Shown one piece after another: positions 17,555 to 26,935 of a DNA stretch of 64,000 bases. The notes beneath the pieces are model-generated. The model was not told the DNA's origin, made no database searches, and saw nothing but the letters and a program-made list of their open reading frames with translations. Made by a program: the position numbers and the translations under genes. Each line of letters opens with the position of its first letter. Position 1 is the first letter of the stretch. Source of the DNA: CAZHHH01 sp052400685 (GTDB lineage: Bacteria; Bacteroidota; Bacteroidia; Bacteroidales; Marinilabiliaceae); NCBI GenBank assembly GCA_052400685.1, contig JBQTGJ010000013.1, one strand, 5' to 3'.

Positions 17555-18139
17555 CTAAGCAATAGCTAATAATTCAACTTCAAAAATAAGAGTGGTGTGA
17601 GGACCAATAGCCCCGCCGGCACCACGGCTACCATAAGCCAATTCAGATGGAACAAACAAACGCCATTTGGAGCCAACCTGCATCAGCTGAAGTGCCTCAA
17701 CCCATCCCTGGATCACACCATTTACAGGAAATTCGGCGGGTTCACCACGTTGCACCGAACTGTCGAAAACAGTGCCATCAATAAGCGTCCCGTGATAATG
17801 ACATTTCACTTTATCGGTAGCCTGAGGCCGTTCGCCATCGCCAGAGGCAATCACTTCGTATTGAAGCCCACTTGCTAAAGTGACCACTTCGTCCCGTTTT
17901 GCATTTTTCTCCAAAAAAGCTTTGCCCTCAGCAATTGCAGCTTCATGTTTTTTACTCTCCAGTTGGGTAAAAAACGTTTGAAGTAAATTGTTCGCTTCAT
18001 CCACTGACATTTCGGTCTTACCACCATTTAAAACAGCTTTCAGGCCGTTAATAAATGCGTCTTCATCCAATTTCTCAAGACCCGAATTAGCCAGATTTTG
18101 AGCTATATTCATGCCCAGCGCATAACTAATATTCTTCAT
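17555..18139 (-). CDS. FKBP-type peptidylprolyl isomerase (cytosolic)
   Basis: This 194-residue protein has the same layout as its neighbour but no signal peptide. An N-terminal helical domain (ISYALGMNIAQNLANSGLEKL) is followed by an FKBP domain at about 90-194 with CHYHGTLIDGTVFDSS and VIQGWVEALQLM. It isomerises prolyl bonds in the cytosol. It lies directly upstream of the lipoprotein FKBP gene. Confidence 0.9.
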   Translation of the reverse strand: MKNISYALGMNIAQNLANSGLEKLDEDAFINGLKAVLNGGKTEMSVDEANNLLQTFFTQLESKKHEAAIAEGKAFLEKNAKRDEVVTLASGLQYEVIASGDGERPQATDKVKCHYHGTLIDGTVFDSSVQRGEPAEFPVNGVIQGWVEALQLMQVGSKWRLFVPSELAYGSRGAGGAIGPHTTLIFEVELLAIA

Positions 18140-18211
18140 TACAAATATTTAAATTAAAAAATCGCTGAAAGTTACAATAAAAATTTGTGGCGACACAAGG
18201 GTCATACAAAA

Positions 18212-18892
18212 TTACACCGGCTTTATAGCCCGAATCATTTCTCTTTTTCCGGGAGGGCCAGGCAAACGATCCACAACATAGCCAGCAGCCGCTAAAGCTC
18301 GTCGCACAGTCCCTTTGGCCGAATAAGTAGTAAGAATACCACCCGGATTTGTGGCCTCAGAAAGCTTAACAAACAAATCAGGCGTCCACATTTCAGCTTG
18401 TTTATCAGGCCCAAAAGCATCAAAATAAATAAGGTCGTAGCTGGCATCAAACTGAAACCGATTAAAATCTGTCTCTATCTTACGCAGAAAAAAACCTGAT
18501 TGAATCAATTGCTCTGATTCCCAGGCACACTGATGCATTCTATCAAAGAATTCACGAGCGCCTTGAAACGGATAAACTTCAGGATAATTAATAGCCTTAC
18601 CATACTCCTTAGGTAAAGGGTATTTCTCCAACGAATGATAATGACACTCGGAATTCCCGTTCATCGAAGCCAATGTCAGATAGGCATTAAGGCCTGTGCC
18701 AAAACCAACCTCCAAAAGATTAAATTTAGATTTATTGATTTGCTTCAAACCCGCATTAATAAATACGTGCAACGATTCCTGCACCGCCCCGTGAACCGAA
18801 TGATAATGTTCATCCAAATCAGGCCGGTATAACGTAGTACTGCCGTCTTCCGACACCATCAGCTCTATTTTTGGAAAATCTTCCTCACTCAT
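18212..18892 (-). CDS. mnmD: tRNA (5-methylaminomethyl-2-thiouridine)(34)-methyltransferase MnmD
   Basis: This 226-residue SAM-dependent methyltransferase completes the mnm5s2U wobble modification. It has an SAM-binding LLEVGFGTGLNAYLT (about 61-75), a YFDAFGPDKQAEMWTPDLF block and a C-terminal PPGKREMIRA motif typical of MnmD/MnmC methyltransferase domains. The FAD-dependent MnmC1 half is absent, as usual in stand-alone MnmD. It is downstream of the MATE gene. Confidence 0.9.
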   Translation of the reverse strand: MSEEDFPKIELMVSEDGSTTLYRPDLDEHYHSVHGAVQESLHVFINAGLKQINKSKFNLLEVGFGTGLNAYLTLASMNGNSECHYHSLEKYPLPKEYGKAINYPEVYPFQGAREFFDRMHQCAWESEQLIQSGFFLRKIETDFNRFQFDASYDLIYFDAFGPDKQAEMWTPDLFVKLSEATNPGGILTTYSAKGTVRRALAAAGYVVDRLPGPPGKREMIRAIKPV

Positions 18893-18968
18893 CTGTTTAA
18901 ATATATTACCTCAAAAAACAACTCTTAAGAAATCGTTCAATCAGTTTATCAGACACAATCGACTCCTT

Positions 18969-20399
18969 CTATTTCTTTTTAATAAACCACTGTTGTCGTA
19001 AACGTGAAGGCAGCAAAACAATCAGACGAGAAGCAGGAAACCCTGCCCCTTCCCCATCGTGATGATTTAACACCCGCCGAAACCATAAAGGAGATATAGT
19101 ACCTTTAAAAACACTGGTTATTGAAATAGCCCACCAAATACCAAATAAACCGAGCGTTGGAATCTGCATCAACACATAAGCCAGCGGGATTCGTAGCCCC
19201 GTAAAAATAATTCCTGTTAACGCCGGAGGAATTGTTCGTCCAACCCCATTAAAAGCCCCGCGAGTGGTTATTTCGTAAACCATAAACAACTGTGATACCG
19301 ACAAAATACTTAAATAAACACCACCCAGATACTGTGAATTTTCCTGATCAAAAAACAAAGAATAAATATCGTCTCCAAAAAATATAAAAACTAAAGAAAC
19401 GGGTAAAGCAAGACAGGTACCTATAAACAGAGTATAGCGGTATCCTTTACGAATGCGATCCCAAAACCCGGCGCCGAAATTCTGTCCTGTAAAACTACCC
19501 AAAGCGGTTGCAAAACCTGATGCCGTCATCCACGACAGCGCTTCAACCTGCCCACCAATACTTTGAACAGCAATCGCAACCGGCCCATACTGGGCTACAA
19601 AACGTGCCAATATCATTCCAAATATGGCAAACAGCCCACTCTCGGCAGCTACCGGAAGGCCCAAAGAAAAAATACGTCTGGAAATAATCCGGTCAAAATT
19701 AAACTGTCGCAGATGAAGCTTTCCCATTTCTTCTTTAATAACGAAACGGTACACAAAAGTAACAAACACGATCATTTGCGAGCCAAAAGTGGCCCAGGCA
19801 GCCCCCTCTATTCCCATGGCCGGAACAAACTTCCATCCAAAAATCAGCAGCGGATCGAGCACCAAATTCAAACCTACACCAATGGTCATATACCAAAATG
19901 GCAAACGGCTATTGCCCATACCATTATATATACCTGAGAAAGTGGGGTTCACAAAACTAAAAATAAAAGCCAGTGATACAATTCGCAGATAAGCCGCCCC
20001 ATTCGTATTTACGGAAACAGAAGAAATACCAAAAAAACGGATCAACGAAGGGGCAAAGATATAGGTCACAGTTGCCATAGCAGCAGTAATAATGATAGCC
20101 CATAACAGAGCATGACGCACAAAACGCATAGCCTGTGGGGTATCTTTTCGTCCCAACGCCTGCGAAACGCCAACCTCAGCGCCAACCCGGGTAATCAACA
20201 AAACCGATATTCCCAGCCACACAAAAAAACCGGCAGCTCCAACAGCAGCGACCGCATTCTCACCCAAACGACCCAACCAAAGCATATCGGTGAGATTATA
20301 GGTCATTTGCATGAAAGAAGCACCGATAGTTGGTACGGCCAAACGAAATAAATGCCCCATGATAGGGCCTTTTGTCAAATCAGATTGTCGGATATTCAT
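18969..20399 (-). CDS. MATE-family efflux transporter
   Basis: This protein of about 476 residues has twelve predicted membrane segments and the two-fold MATE arrangement, starting with LTKGPIMGHLFRLAVPTIGASFMQMTYNLTDMLWLGRLG. It exports drugs or metabolites using a Na+ or H+ gradient; the substrate is unknown. I take MNIRQSDLTKGPI as start; an upstream Met six codons earlier is equally open. Confidence 0.9.
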   Translation of the reverse strand: MNIRQSDLTKGPIMGHLFRLAVPTIGASFMQMTYNLTDMLWLGRLGENAVAAVGAAGFFVWLGISVLLITRVGAEVGVSQALGRKDTPQAMRFVRHALLWAIIITAAMATVTYIFAPSLIRFFGISSVSVNTNGAAYLRIVSLAFIFSFVNPTFSGIYNGMGNSRLPFWYMTIGVGLNLVLDPLLIFGWKFVPAMGIEGAAWATFGSQMIVFVTFVYRFVIKEEMGKLHLRQFNFDRIISRRIFSLGLPVAAESGLFAIFGMILARFVAQYGPVAIAVQSIGGQVEALSWMTASGFATALGSFTGQNFGAGFWDRIRKGYRYTLFIGTCLALPVSLVFIFFGDDIYSLFFDQENSQYLGGVYLSILSVSQLFMVYEITTRGAFNGVGRTIPPALTGIIFTGLRIPLAYVLMQIPTLGLFGIWWAISITSVFKGTISPLWFRRVLNHHDGEGAGFPASRLIVLLPSRLRQQWFIKKK

Positions 20400-20511
20400 A
20401 TAAAATAAAAAAGACACCCTTAAAAAAAGAGCGTCTGCAAAGGTAAAATAATCCTATTTAAAGCAAGAGAATAAAGCGTCCCGATAAAATGAGTAACGCA
20501 TTAAAAGAACA

Positions 20512-21072
20512 TCAACCAAACACCTTATTAACACGTGGTTGTATCAACCAAATTCCTATGGGAAAAATTAAGAGCCACAAAAAATCCATATAAAAATCAG
20601 AGAATTTTGCATTTCTTTTTAATTCGACCGATTTCAACCATTTTGCCACATAGAAAAAACAGTAAATTCTTGACAAAACAAAAATTATCTGCATCGGGAT
20701 AATCACGTTTAAGGAAGCCATAAGCCAATTAGCCATGGATATTTTACCCATTCCCATCACTAATGAAGCAATCAACCAGGCTATAAAAACCAATAAAATT
20801 AGAATCATGGGCAGGATTACCAACCATTTAAACAATCGAAAACGTTTAGCCGAATGCGATTCGATACGTTCCGACAGAAACTGACCGCCTTTCCAGAGCC
20901 ATAAATAAATGACTAATTCAGATATAACAACAGCTAAAGCACCAGAAATGAACACCATGGCCCCATTAAAAACATAAAATGGCACATTAAATCCCACAAA
21001 CAATATTACAAATGGCAAAACAAAACCGCCCACAAAATAATGCCAATGCCTGGCCAATAAATATTTACTCAT
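20512..21072 (-). CDS. hypothetical membrane protein
   Basis: I do not recognise this 186-residue protein. Four to five hydrophobic segments are visible (about 10-30, 35-60, 85-110, 120-145, 165-180). A basic loop containing ERIESHSAKRFRLFK follows the second segment. It ends in LIFPIGIWLIQPRVNKVFG. No enzymatic motif is seen. It is alone on the minus strand between the MATE gene and an intergenic repeat. Confidence 0.7.
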   Translation of the reverse strand: MSKYLLARHWHYFVGGFVLPFVILFVGFNVPFYVFNGAMVFISGALAVVISELVIYLWLWKGGQFLSERIESHSAKRFRLFKWLVILPMILILLVFIAWLIASLVMGMGKISMANWLMASLNVIIPMQIIFVLSRIYCFFYVAKWLKSVELKRNAKFSDFYMDFLWLLIFPIGIWLIQPRVNKVFG

Positions 21073-21121
21073 GATTTTTTAGCTCGTCAAACACCCCTAC
21101 ACAATTAAAATCTATCTCTCT

Positions 21122-21250
21122 AATCAAAGTCTGCGTATAAAGTCCAACTTCTGCCTTACGCTTGCTCTAAAATTGCGGTTTACACCAGTAAATACATATT
21201 CCCAGAGCAACACAAGCCTTAAATTTGAACATTTCTTATCAAACACTTGA
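21122..21250 (+). repeat. CTAAGTGTTTG-family element, copy 4
   Basis: The same word order recurs (TATAAAGTCCAACTTCTGC, CGCTTGCTC, TTTACACCAGTAAA), and it ends ATCAAACACTTGAG, matching the inverted right end of copy 2. It is about 125 bases long, intergenic and non-coding. Confidence 0.5.
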
Positions 21251-21550
21251 GTTTTCTTGTGATACTAACTAACCATAAATGCCGTTATTGATTCGTTTTG
21301 TTAAGCAAAATGGCCATATGTTCTGTTATAACGTGAAAAACAAGGTTCGGTTACAATAATTACAGACAAAAATAACCTCAACGACAGTCAAAACAAAAAA
21401 AAATTATTAATTTAAACATCTGATTTCACAATACATAAAAACATTCTTTCCAAGAATTTTTAGAAAAAATGTTTTTTCCATCTAAAAAACATCAATTGTT
21501 TAAAAAAGAATTATCTTTAGACATTATTTTAATACTTTAAATACCTATAA

Positions 21551-21901
21551 ATGAACATTTTTGTTGGCAGCTTACCCTTTCGGTTGGAAGAAGCTGAATT
21601 AAAAGAACTGTTTGAGGCTTATGGTGAAGTGGCATCGGCCCGTATTATTACCGACAAATTCTCAGGCAGAAGCCGGGGTTTCGGTTTTGTTGAAATGCCC
21701 GATGATGCAGCGGCTCAAAAAGCCATTGACGAACTTAACAATGCCGAAATTAGCGGACGTACCATTGTTGTAAACAAATCAGAAGAAAAAAAAGACTCTG
21801 ACCGCAAGCGCTCCTTTGGGGGCGGCCAAGGCGGTGGCAACAGAGACGGAAACCGAAGAGGTGGCTTCAACAGAGAAGGTGGTAACAGAAGAGACTACTA
21901 A
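21551..21901 (+). CDS. RNA-binding protein (single RRM with Gly-rich tail)
   Basis: This 116-residue protein has an RRM at about 1-78 with RNP2 (NIFVGSLPF, close to the N-terminus) and RNP1 (RGFGFVEM, about 42-49), then a Gly/Arg/Asn-rich tail. This is the RNA-chaperone type often induced by cold in Bacteroidota and cyanobacteria. The leader is long and AT-rich, and TATCTTTA at 21512 is a weak -7 candidate. Confidence 0.92.
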   Translation: MNIFVGSLPFRLEEAELKELFEAYGEVASARIITDKFSGRSRGFGFVEMPDDAAAQKAIDELNNAEISGRTIVVNKSEEKKDSDRKRSFGGGQGGGNRDGNRRGGFNREGGNRRDY

Positions 21902-21942
21902 TCGTTCAACAACATAAAGAAGCTTTAATTCTTTTGAAACGG

Positions 21943-21975
21943 GCAGGGATTTGAAATCAAATCCCTGCTTTTTTT
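21943..21975 (+). terminator. intrinsic terminator of the RRM gene
   Basis: GCAGGGATTTGA and TCAAATCCCTGC form a 12-bp perfect stem with a 2-base centre, followed by seven Ts. The T-run reaches the stop of the decayed CDF gene. Confidence 0.85.
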
Positions 21976-22881
21976 ACGCATCGCAAGAGTGACACGCCTC
22001 CTCTTCAAACTCAACAGCAATAGTAGGGTGATTAATACCCGCCTCCCGAATCAACACTTCGGCCTGCAAACGAAGCGCTTTCATCGTATCTGATAAGACT
22101 GCATCGCCTACCACCAAATGAAGACTCATGATATGATACGAGGCATCCATACTCCAGATATGAACATCGTGAATGTCATGAACTCCTTTTATGGCTAACA
22201 ATTTAACCTACAGGTCGTCGTAATCAAATCCTTCAGGGGTAGACTGCAAAAATACGCGAAAAACACGTTTCAAATTACCCACCACATTGTAAAGAATAAA
22301 CGCTGCAACAACCAATGAAAGCAAAGGATCGATGATATACCAACCTGTAAAATGAATCAAAATACTTCCAACCAGCACAGCCACCCAGCCTAATACATCG
22401 TCCAACAGATGCAGCATGACTGCCCGGTTGTTTAACGATTTCCCGCCACCCTGCAACCGTAATACAGCTATTCAGTTAAACACTATTCCAGGAACGGCCA
22501 TCAACATCATGCCCGTCGCTTTCACTTCCTGAGGTTGGATAAAACGAGGGAGTGCTTCAAAAATAATAACAACACTACCAATCACTAATTATAATACTCG
22601 TTATTAAAGCACCTAAGATAGAAAAACGCTTATAACCACAGGTAAATCGTTTATCTCGTTTACGATCAGCAACTTTTTCGAGCCATAAGGATCCCCCCCA
22701 ATGGCAACAGTGTCTCCTAAATCATGTATTGCATCCGATAAAATTGCCATTAAATTTGTAAAAATACCTCCAACAAATTCAATGACAGTAAACAATAAAT
22801 TCAAAGCAAAAACCACCATAAGACGCTGCCTTACTGTTGTTGTTGTTTTTGATTCTCAACAGAATGATGAATATGCGCCAT
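21974..22881 (-). pseudogene. cation diffusion facilitator (CDF) transporter, decayed
   Basis: Reading frames can be stitched into one CDF protein. The start is MAHIHHSVENQKQ, then LNLLFTVIEFVGGIFTNLMA with AILSDAIHDLGDTVA, a middle RDKRFTCGYKRFSILGAL, the block LDDVLGWVAVLVGSILIHFTG, and a cytosolic end HDIHDVHIWSMD. The lesions are a frameshift after the Gln run, one in a G run near 22697, one near 22590, an in-frame TGA near 22474 and a TAG near 22208. Intact homologues export Zn/Co/Cd. With this many lesions the gene is dead, and sequencing error cannot explain them all. Confidence 0.88.
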
Positions 22882-23358
22882 AAGAAAAACATTAATAACA
22901 TCAAAACCAACAACCACCATACACCGCTATCCTCGTCAATCCTAATTGTTGTCTATTAATTTGATAAAAACAAATGATGAAATAAATAATTGTTAAAATG
23001 GTGAAAATACTAAGTAACGGTTCAATAACACCCGTATTCTTCCATTTAGTAACGCAATAATAAACCAGTTCTCAATTGGGAAAGCATTATAGCAACATAT
23101 GTCATTGGCAGCCGGTTTTAAGCAAATAAAATATGGCATTGAAAGTATCACACAAAGAGTATTTACTATTACTTTTGTATTTTAAACAGCCATTAAATAG
23201 CCTTCACGGGCTATCAGAAAAACTGGTTGGATTGTGATTTACACAACACAAACAGACTGTAAATAAAAAGTTATAAACATAAACTCAATTAAATTACTTA
23301 TAGTCACTATTTTACTTACTAAATTCATAAATTTAACAGCTACTAAGACTTAAAAGAG
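22882..23358. other. intergenic, no gene seen
   Basis: This is about 480 bases of AT-rich sequence between the CDF pseudogene and the repeat array. All frames are broken by stops, and I could not recognise any remnant. Confidence 0.5.
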
Positions 23359-23612
23359 ATGAAACGACCATGATAAAGAATTTTTCACACAGGGAGATGA
23401 TTATTTTCATGGGAGTTCCATTTGGCAACTAAAATAAAATATAAACAAAAACGAACATGAATTTTAGCATTCTAAAATACACGGAGGAGAATGATTAAAA
23501 TTCATCGAGAGTTCCATATGACCTAAAAAAACAAAATATAATCATATGAAACGAGCCATGAGAGTAAGCTCTCACACAGGTGAATGATTATTCCGGCGAG
23601 TTCCATATGGCA
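23359..23612 (+). repeat. tandem array of three structured repeats (copies A, B, C)
   Basis: Copies lie at about 23359-23429, 23446-23524 and 23543-23612, a period of about 90-93 bases with an AT-rich linker of about 20. Each copy has an outer inverted repeat (ATATGAAAC against GTTYCATATG) and facing GA/GA bases. Next comes a variable inner hairpin: TGAGAG/CTCTCA in C, TTTTAG/CTAAAA in B. A conserved ACACAGG or ACACGGAGG segment leading into ATGATTA follows. Further copies are at 28853 and, inverted, at 63421 and 63512. Confidence 0.75.
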
Positions 23613-23635
23613 ATTGAGAAACAAATTATAATCAT

Positions 23636-23851
23636 ATGAAAAAGAGATCTGAGAAAAAAATTCTTGACGCAATGAGTAAAAATCCGGATAATTGGAAAGG
23701 TATTTTTTATTATAATCGCAAGGACCCAAGGTTAATGGTTCCAAAGTACTATTCAAAATTTGGTTGGACTTTTAACTTTGCAAGTCCCTACAGTTATATT
23801 TTAATACTTTCCATTGTTTTGATAATTATTGCAGCCCAATACTTTATGTAA
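23636..23851 (+). CDS. small DUF5808-type membrane protein
   Basis: The 71-residue product has a soluble part NWKGIFYYNRKDPRLMVPKY followed by GWTFNFASP, the pattern of DUF5808 domains, then one C-terminal membrane helix (about 50-70). Its function is unknown. The ATG sits exactly where the next unit of the upstream repeat array would begin (ATCATATGAAA), so its start and leader come from the repeat. A degraded gene whose 5' part was replaced is possible. Confidence 0.6.
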   Translation: MKKRSEKKILDAMSKNPDNWKGIFYYNRKDPRLMVPKYYSKFGWTFNFASPYSYILILSIVLIIIAAQYFM

Positions 23852-24052
23852 AAATCCATATAAAATACTTCTCTGCATAATTGTATTTCAAGCTTTTTCC
23901 CATTGCTGACGTTTATTTTCTGTAACCCAAGCGGCGACGCCGAGCGGTAATCTGTGCCACATCTGGCACACGGTTCACAGTTTTACCAAGGCTGAAAGAA
24001 CAACAGACAAACATCTGACAATAAAATACTTTCAATTGAATAAAAGAAAGTT

Positions 24053-24316
24053 ATGGCCTTAAGATCCGGTCAAATATCGATAGTAATGCTGGGGGCAAGT
24101 GGTGCTGTTGGCACAGAAACTTTACAAGCGTTACTTCAAGTAAAGAACATTCGGCCATTGACATTACTTGGCAGAAAGTTCATTTCAAATATAAATGTTG
24201 ATTTTGTGAAACAGCACAAAATCAGCATATTCGAGAACAGTTTTAGTGCAAGTCGAGTAACTTATTTGTGCGAAACGAAAATCAAAAAGGTCAAAATTAC
24301 TATTGATCATATATGA
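24053..24316 (+). pseudogene. truncated NAD(P)-binding oxidoreductase fragment
   Basis: The first 60 or so residues have a Rossmann start (SIVMLGASGAVGTETLQALL), then LTLLGRK, like NAD(P)H-binding HTATIP2/NmrA-type proteins. The rest of that fold is missing. After about residue 62 the sequence becomes unrelated and stops at 87 residues. The 3' junction reads ATCATATATGAAAAAGAGAT, almost the same as the start of the DUF5808 ORF at 23631, which suggests rearrangement between short repeats. Confidence 0.6.
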
Positions 24317-24369
24317 AAAAGAGATGAGCGAAAGTGGCTTTTAAAATGAATTTTTGGGGTAAGCATGAA

Positions 24370-24404
24370 AAAAAAGGAGTTGCATTTATTGCAACTCCTT
24401 TTTT
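24370..24404 (-). terminator. intrinsic terminator of tRNA-Gln
   Basis: AAGGAGTTGCA and TGCAACTCCTT form an 11-bp stem, and on the minus strand six or more Ts follow. It begins two bases after the tRNA 3' end. Confidence 0.85.
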
Positions 24405-24405
24405 G

Positions 24406-24478
24406 TTGTCCTGCTAGGGCTCGAACCTAGGCTCTTCTGAACCAGAATCAGACGTGTTGCCAATTACACCACAGGACA
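24406..24478 (-). tRNA. tRNA-Gln(CTG)
   Basis: Acceptor TGTCCTG/CAGGACA, anticodon stem TCTGA/TCAGA with loop TTCTGGT (anticodon CTG), and T arm CCTAG-GTTCGAG-CCCTAG are complete. A is the discriminator and CCA is not encoded. It reads CAG codons. Confidence 0.92.
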
Positions 24479-24550
24479 ATATTTCAACAAGCTCAACGAA
24501 AATTCGTTCTTCTAAACAGACAACCGGACTACCGATAAGCAATGTGGTTG

Positions 24551-24558
24551 CAAAAATA
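24551..24558 (-). promoter_or_regulatory. -7 promoter element for tRNA-Gln
   Basis: On the minus strand TATTTTTG matches TAnnTTTG about 73 bases upstream of the tRNA. No good -33 element was found. The rest of 24559-25011 holds no credible gene. Confidence 0.45.
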
Positions 24559-25011
24559 AAGAAAAGTATGAGAAAATAAATATTCTCTTTAAAAAAAATG
24601 TGACCTTCACCAATATTATTTGCATCATTGGCCGACAGAAGCAATAGCCACAACAGGCATTGTTTTCATAACTACAAACGAATTGCTTCAAAAACAAAAC
24701 AATACAGCACGTCGTTAATTGAAAATACAATACACTACTTTTTCGTAAAAAAAATTATCGCGAAAATCAGGATTAAGTTTAGGAACAACTCGGTGACCTG
24801 CAATGAAAAAACTGAACCAGGAGGCGATTCCTTTTTAAAATTAGTATTTTTAGATGATCGCATTCAAAAAATTTTAAAAGATTGTGTAAAATTTGGGGCG
24901 ATGTTATGAAATGGGTAGTGTTTTTACCTTTTTTTTATCAAAGACATTTAATCACAATAACTTTCTGAGAACGTTGTGTTTCATGCATAAAGAGTTACAA
25001 ATAATAAATTT

Positions 25012-25947
25012 ATGAAGAAATTTATTAGATTAATTTTAGGCGCGATAATACTGGCTTTTCTGGCATTTTACAGACCTATTTTTAGTTTTTTAGACGAATC
25101 CAATTTCTGGGTTAGTGACATCATTATTTCCTTGAAGTATATTTTAATGCTAGCCTGTTCTTCTTGGATATTGATTGAATTTGTTAGAATTCTAAAGAAT
25201 CGCCTGCTTAAAAAATTTGACATCACCTATGAAGACAACCTTAAATCAAGGAAACTGCAAACACAGATAAATCTACTTGAAAAAGTAATCGTTTTTGTTA
25301 TCATCCTTATTACAATAGGGTTAATGCTGATTTCCATTGATAGTATAAAAAAAATTGGAATTGGAATTTTTGCATCAGCAGGAGTCGTCGGTATTATTTT
25401 AGGTTTATCTGCTCAAAAAATTGTTGGAGCCATATTGGCCGGTATTCAGATCGCAATAACTCAACCATTTAGAATAGATGATGCTGTTGTTGTTGAAAAT
25501 GAATGGGGCTGGATTGAAGAGATTAATCTGACTTATATTGTTGTTAGAATTTGGGATAAAAGGCGTTTAGTTTTACCAACGGCCTATTTTTTAGAAAAAC
25601 CTTTTCAGAATTGGACAAGAACAACGGCCGATATTCTTGGAACTGTTTTTATTTATACCGATTACACAATACCTGTTGAAACCCTGAGGGTAGAGTTGTC
25701 TCGTTTGTTAGAAGACTGTGAATTGTGGGATAAAAAGGTAAATGTCATTCAAGTTACGGATTCTAAGGAAAATTACATGGAAATTAGGATTTTGGTTAGT
25801 GCCAAAAATTCCCCCACAGCTTGGGATTTAAGAGTCTACATTAGGGAAAAAATGATTGAATTTATTCAGAAGAATTATCCGGAAAGTCTACCAAAAACAA
25901 GGATAAACATTGAAAATAAAAATACAAGGGAATTCAACAATTTATAA
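25012..25947 (+). CDS. MscS-family mechanosensitive ion channel
   Basis: The 311-residue protein has two N-terminal membrane helices (about 5-22, 38-56), a third at about 88-108, then the pore-lining helix region GVVGIILGLSAQKIVGAILAGI (about 124-145) and the ITQPFRIDDAVVVENEWGWIEEI beta domain that defines MscS. It is a small-conductance osmotic safety valve in the inner membrane. It is intact, unlike its neighbours. Confidence 0.92.
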   Translation: MKKFIRLILGAIILAFLAFYRPIFSFLDESNFWVSDIIISLKYILMLACSSWILIEFVRILKNRLLKKFDITYEDNLKSRKLQTQINLLEKVIVFVIILITIGLMLISIDSIKKIGIGIFASAGVVGIILGLSAQKIVGAILAGIQIAITQPFRIDDAVVVENEWGWIEEINLTYIVVRIWDKRRLVLPTAYFLEKPFQNWTRTTADILGTVFIYTDYTIPVETLRVELSRLLEDCELWDKKVNVIQVTDSKENYMEIRILVSAKNSPTAWDLRVYIREKMIEFIQKNYPESLPKTRINIENKNTREFNNL

Positions 25948-26054
25948 AATAACCGCCGATATAGAATTATATTAAAGGATGCTAGCTTGCTTTATGAATT
26001 GCTTTTTTCATTGATAAGTGCTACCGGGTAAAACAACAGATAGAGAATTCCTTA

Positions 26055-26426
26055 TCAGCAGCAGAAATTGATCAGCAGCAAAACGATGGTTACAATGGCA
26101 GGAGCAGCCTGCACAAAAAATATTTTTCGCGCTATGGTAAATGCTCCGTATATGCCTGCAACAAACACGCAGCTTAAGAAAAACAACGATACGTACATGT
26201 GCCAATCAGCATTTTGTATAAAAAATGTCCAGATTAAGCCCGCTGCTAAAAACCCATTGTAAAGGCCCTGGTTGGCTGCCATTTCTTTTGTTTTTGCAAA
26301 TAAATCATTGGGGAAACGGGTGAATATTTTTTTGCCTTTCGTTTCCCAGGCAAACATTTCGAACCACAATATGTAGCATTGAATAGCTGCTATTAATCCT
26401 ACCAATATTTTAATTACCATTTCCAT
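26055..26426 (-). CDS. DUF1304 family membrane protein
   Basis: The 123-residue protein has four membrane helices and DUF1304 hallmarks: EMFAWETKGKKIF after helix 1, MAANQGLYNGFLAAGLIWTFF around helix 2, and a VAGIYGAFT segment. Its function is unknown. It is monocistronic and appears intact. Confidence 0.88.
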   Translation of the reverse strand: MEMVIKILVGLIAAIQCYILWFEMFAWETKGKKIFTRFPNDLFAKTKEMAANQGLYNGFLAAGLIWTFFIQNADWHMYVSLFFLSCVFVAGIYGAFTIARKIFFVQAAPAIVTIVLLLINFCC

Positions 26427-26832
26427 TATTATCGCTTATTTCCTTGATTATTATATACGTCTTTTCGTGTTTCAATAATTTCCTTCTTAAGGAAGTACAT
26501 CCAGGTTGCTCGTTCGATGTTTCATTTTCCCAGTTCCATTTATCAACCGGAATATTATCAAGCAATTCCGGATCTAAAAATTTCAATTGGATCTTGTTTT
26601 AAATTCGTTACTGTTTAGCTATTTCGGTAATGTGAGTGATAAAGAAAGTGGTTTTCAGGACATTTGCAAACTATTTTAAGGTTAGAAGCGAATCACCTGT
26701 ACTTCCAGCGGTTGTATCCCGTCGAAAAAACACCTAATCCTCTGGGTAAAAACGCCAACCTCGTCGAATTGTTTTTTCGTCAACTTTTATTTCGTCTATT
26801 TTCGTACGTAGATAAATAATATTAAAGGAGCA
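26427..26832 (-). other. intergenic with possible decayed ORF
   Basis: On the minus strand an open stretch without a start codon (about 26413-26600) reads FLDPELLDNIPVDKW, then NWENETSNEQPG. It looks like coding sequence but matches nothing I know, and it runs into the DUF1304 start. Probably a gene remnant; the rest of the spacer is featureless. Confidence 0.3.
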
Positions 26833-26879
26833 CCTAAATCCATTTTTTTCACATTCACGATTGGGATATTGGATTTAGG
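26833..26879 (+). other. inverted repeat upstream of the DUF1566 gene
   Basis: CCTAAATCCA and TGGATTTAGG are perfect 10-base arms separated by 27 bases, ending 56 bases before the ATG at 26936. It may be a leader structure or operator. No T-run follows, so a terminator is less likely. Confidence 0.4.
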
Positions 26880-26935
26880 CCTGCAAACAGGCAAGCTATA
26901 GTGCTTTAGAAACAGACAATTAAACACATTCAATT

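Noticed and set aside
23359..23612. Regular repeats suggesting a CRISPR array
   Set aside because: The conserved part (about 70 bases) is longer and more variable than CRISPR repeats, the linkers are AT-rich and similar to each other rather than unique spacers, and no cas gene is present.
23543..23612. Repeat copy C as group II intron domain V (GAGCC...hairpin)
   Set aside because: GAGCC and a tetraloop-like hairpin are present, but other copies change the hairpin and lack the AGC/GTT catalytic pairs, and no reverse transcriptase gene is near.
24628..24909. 93-codon ORF between tRNA-Gln and mscS
   Set aside because: Low-complexity basic sequence with no family resemblance, in a decayed AT-rich spacer.
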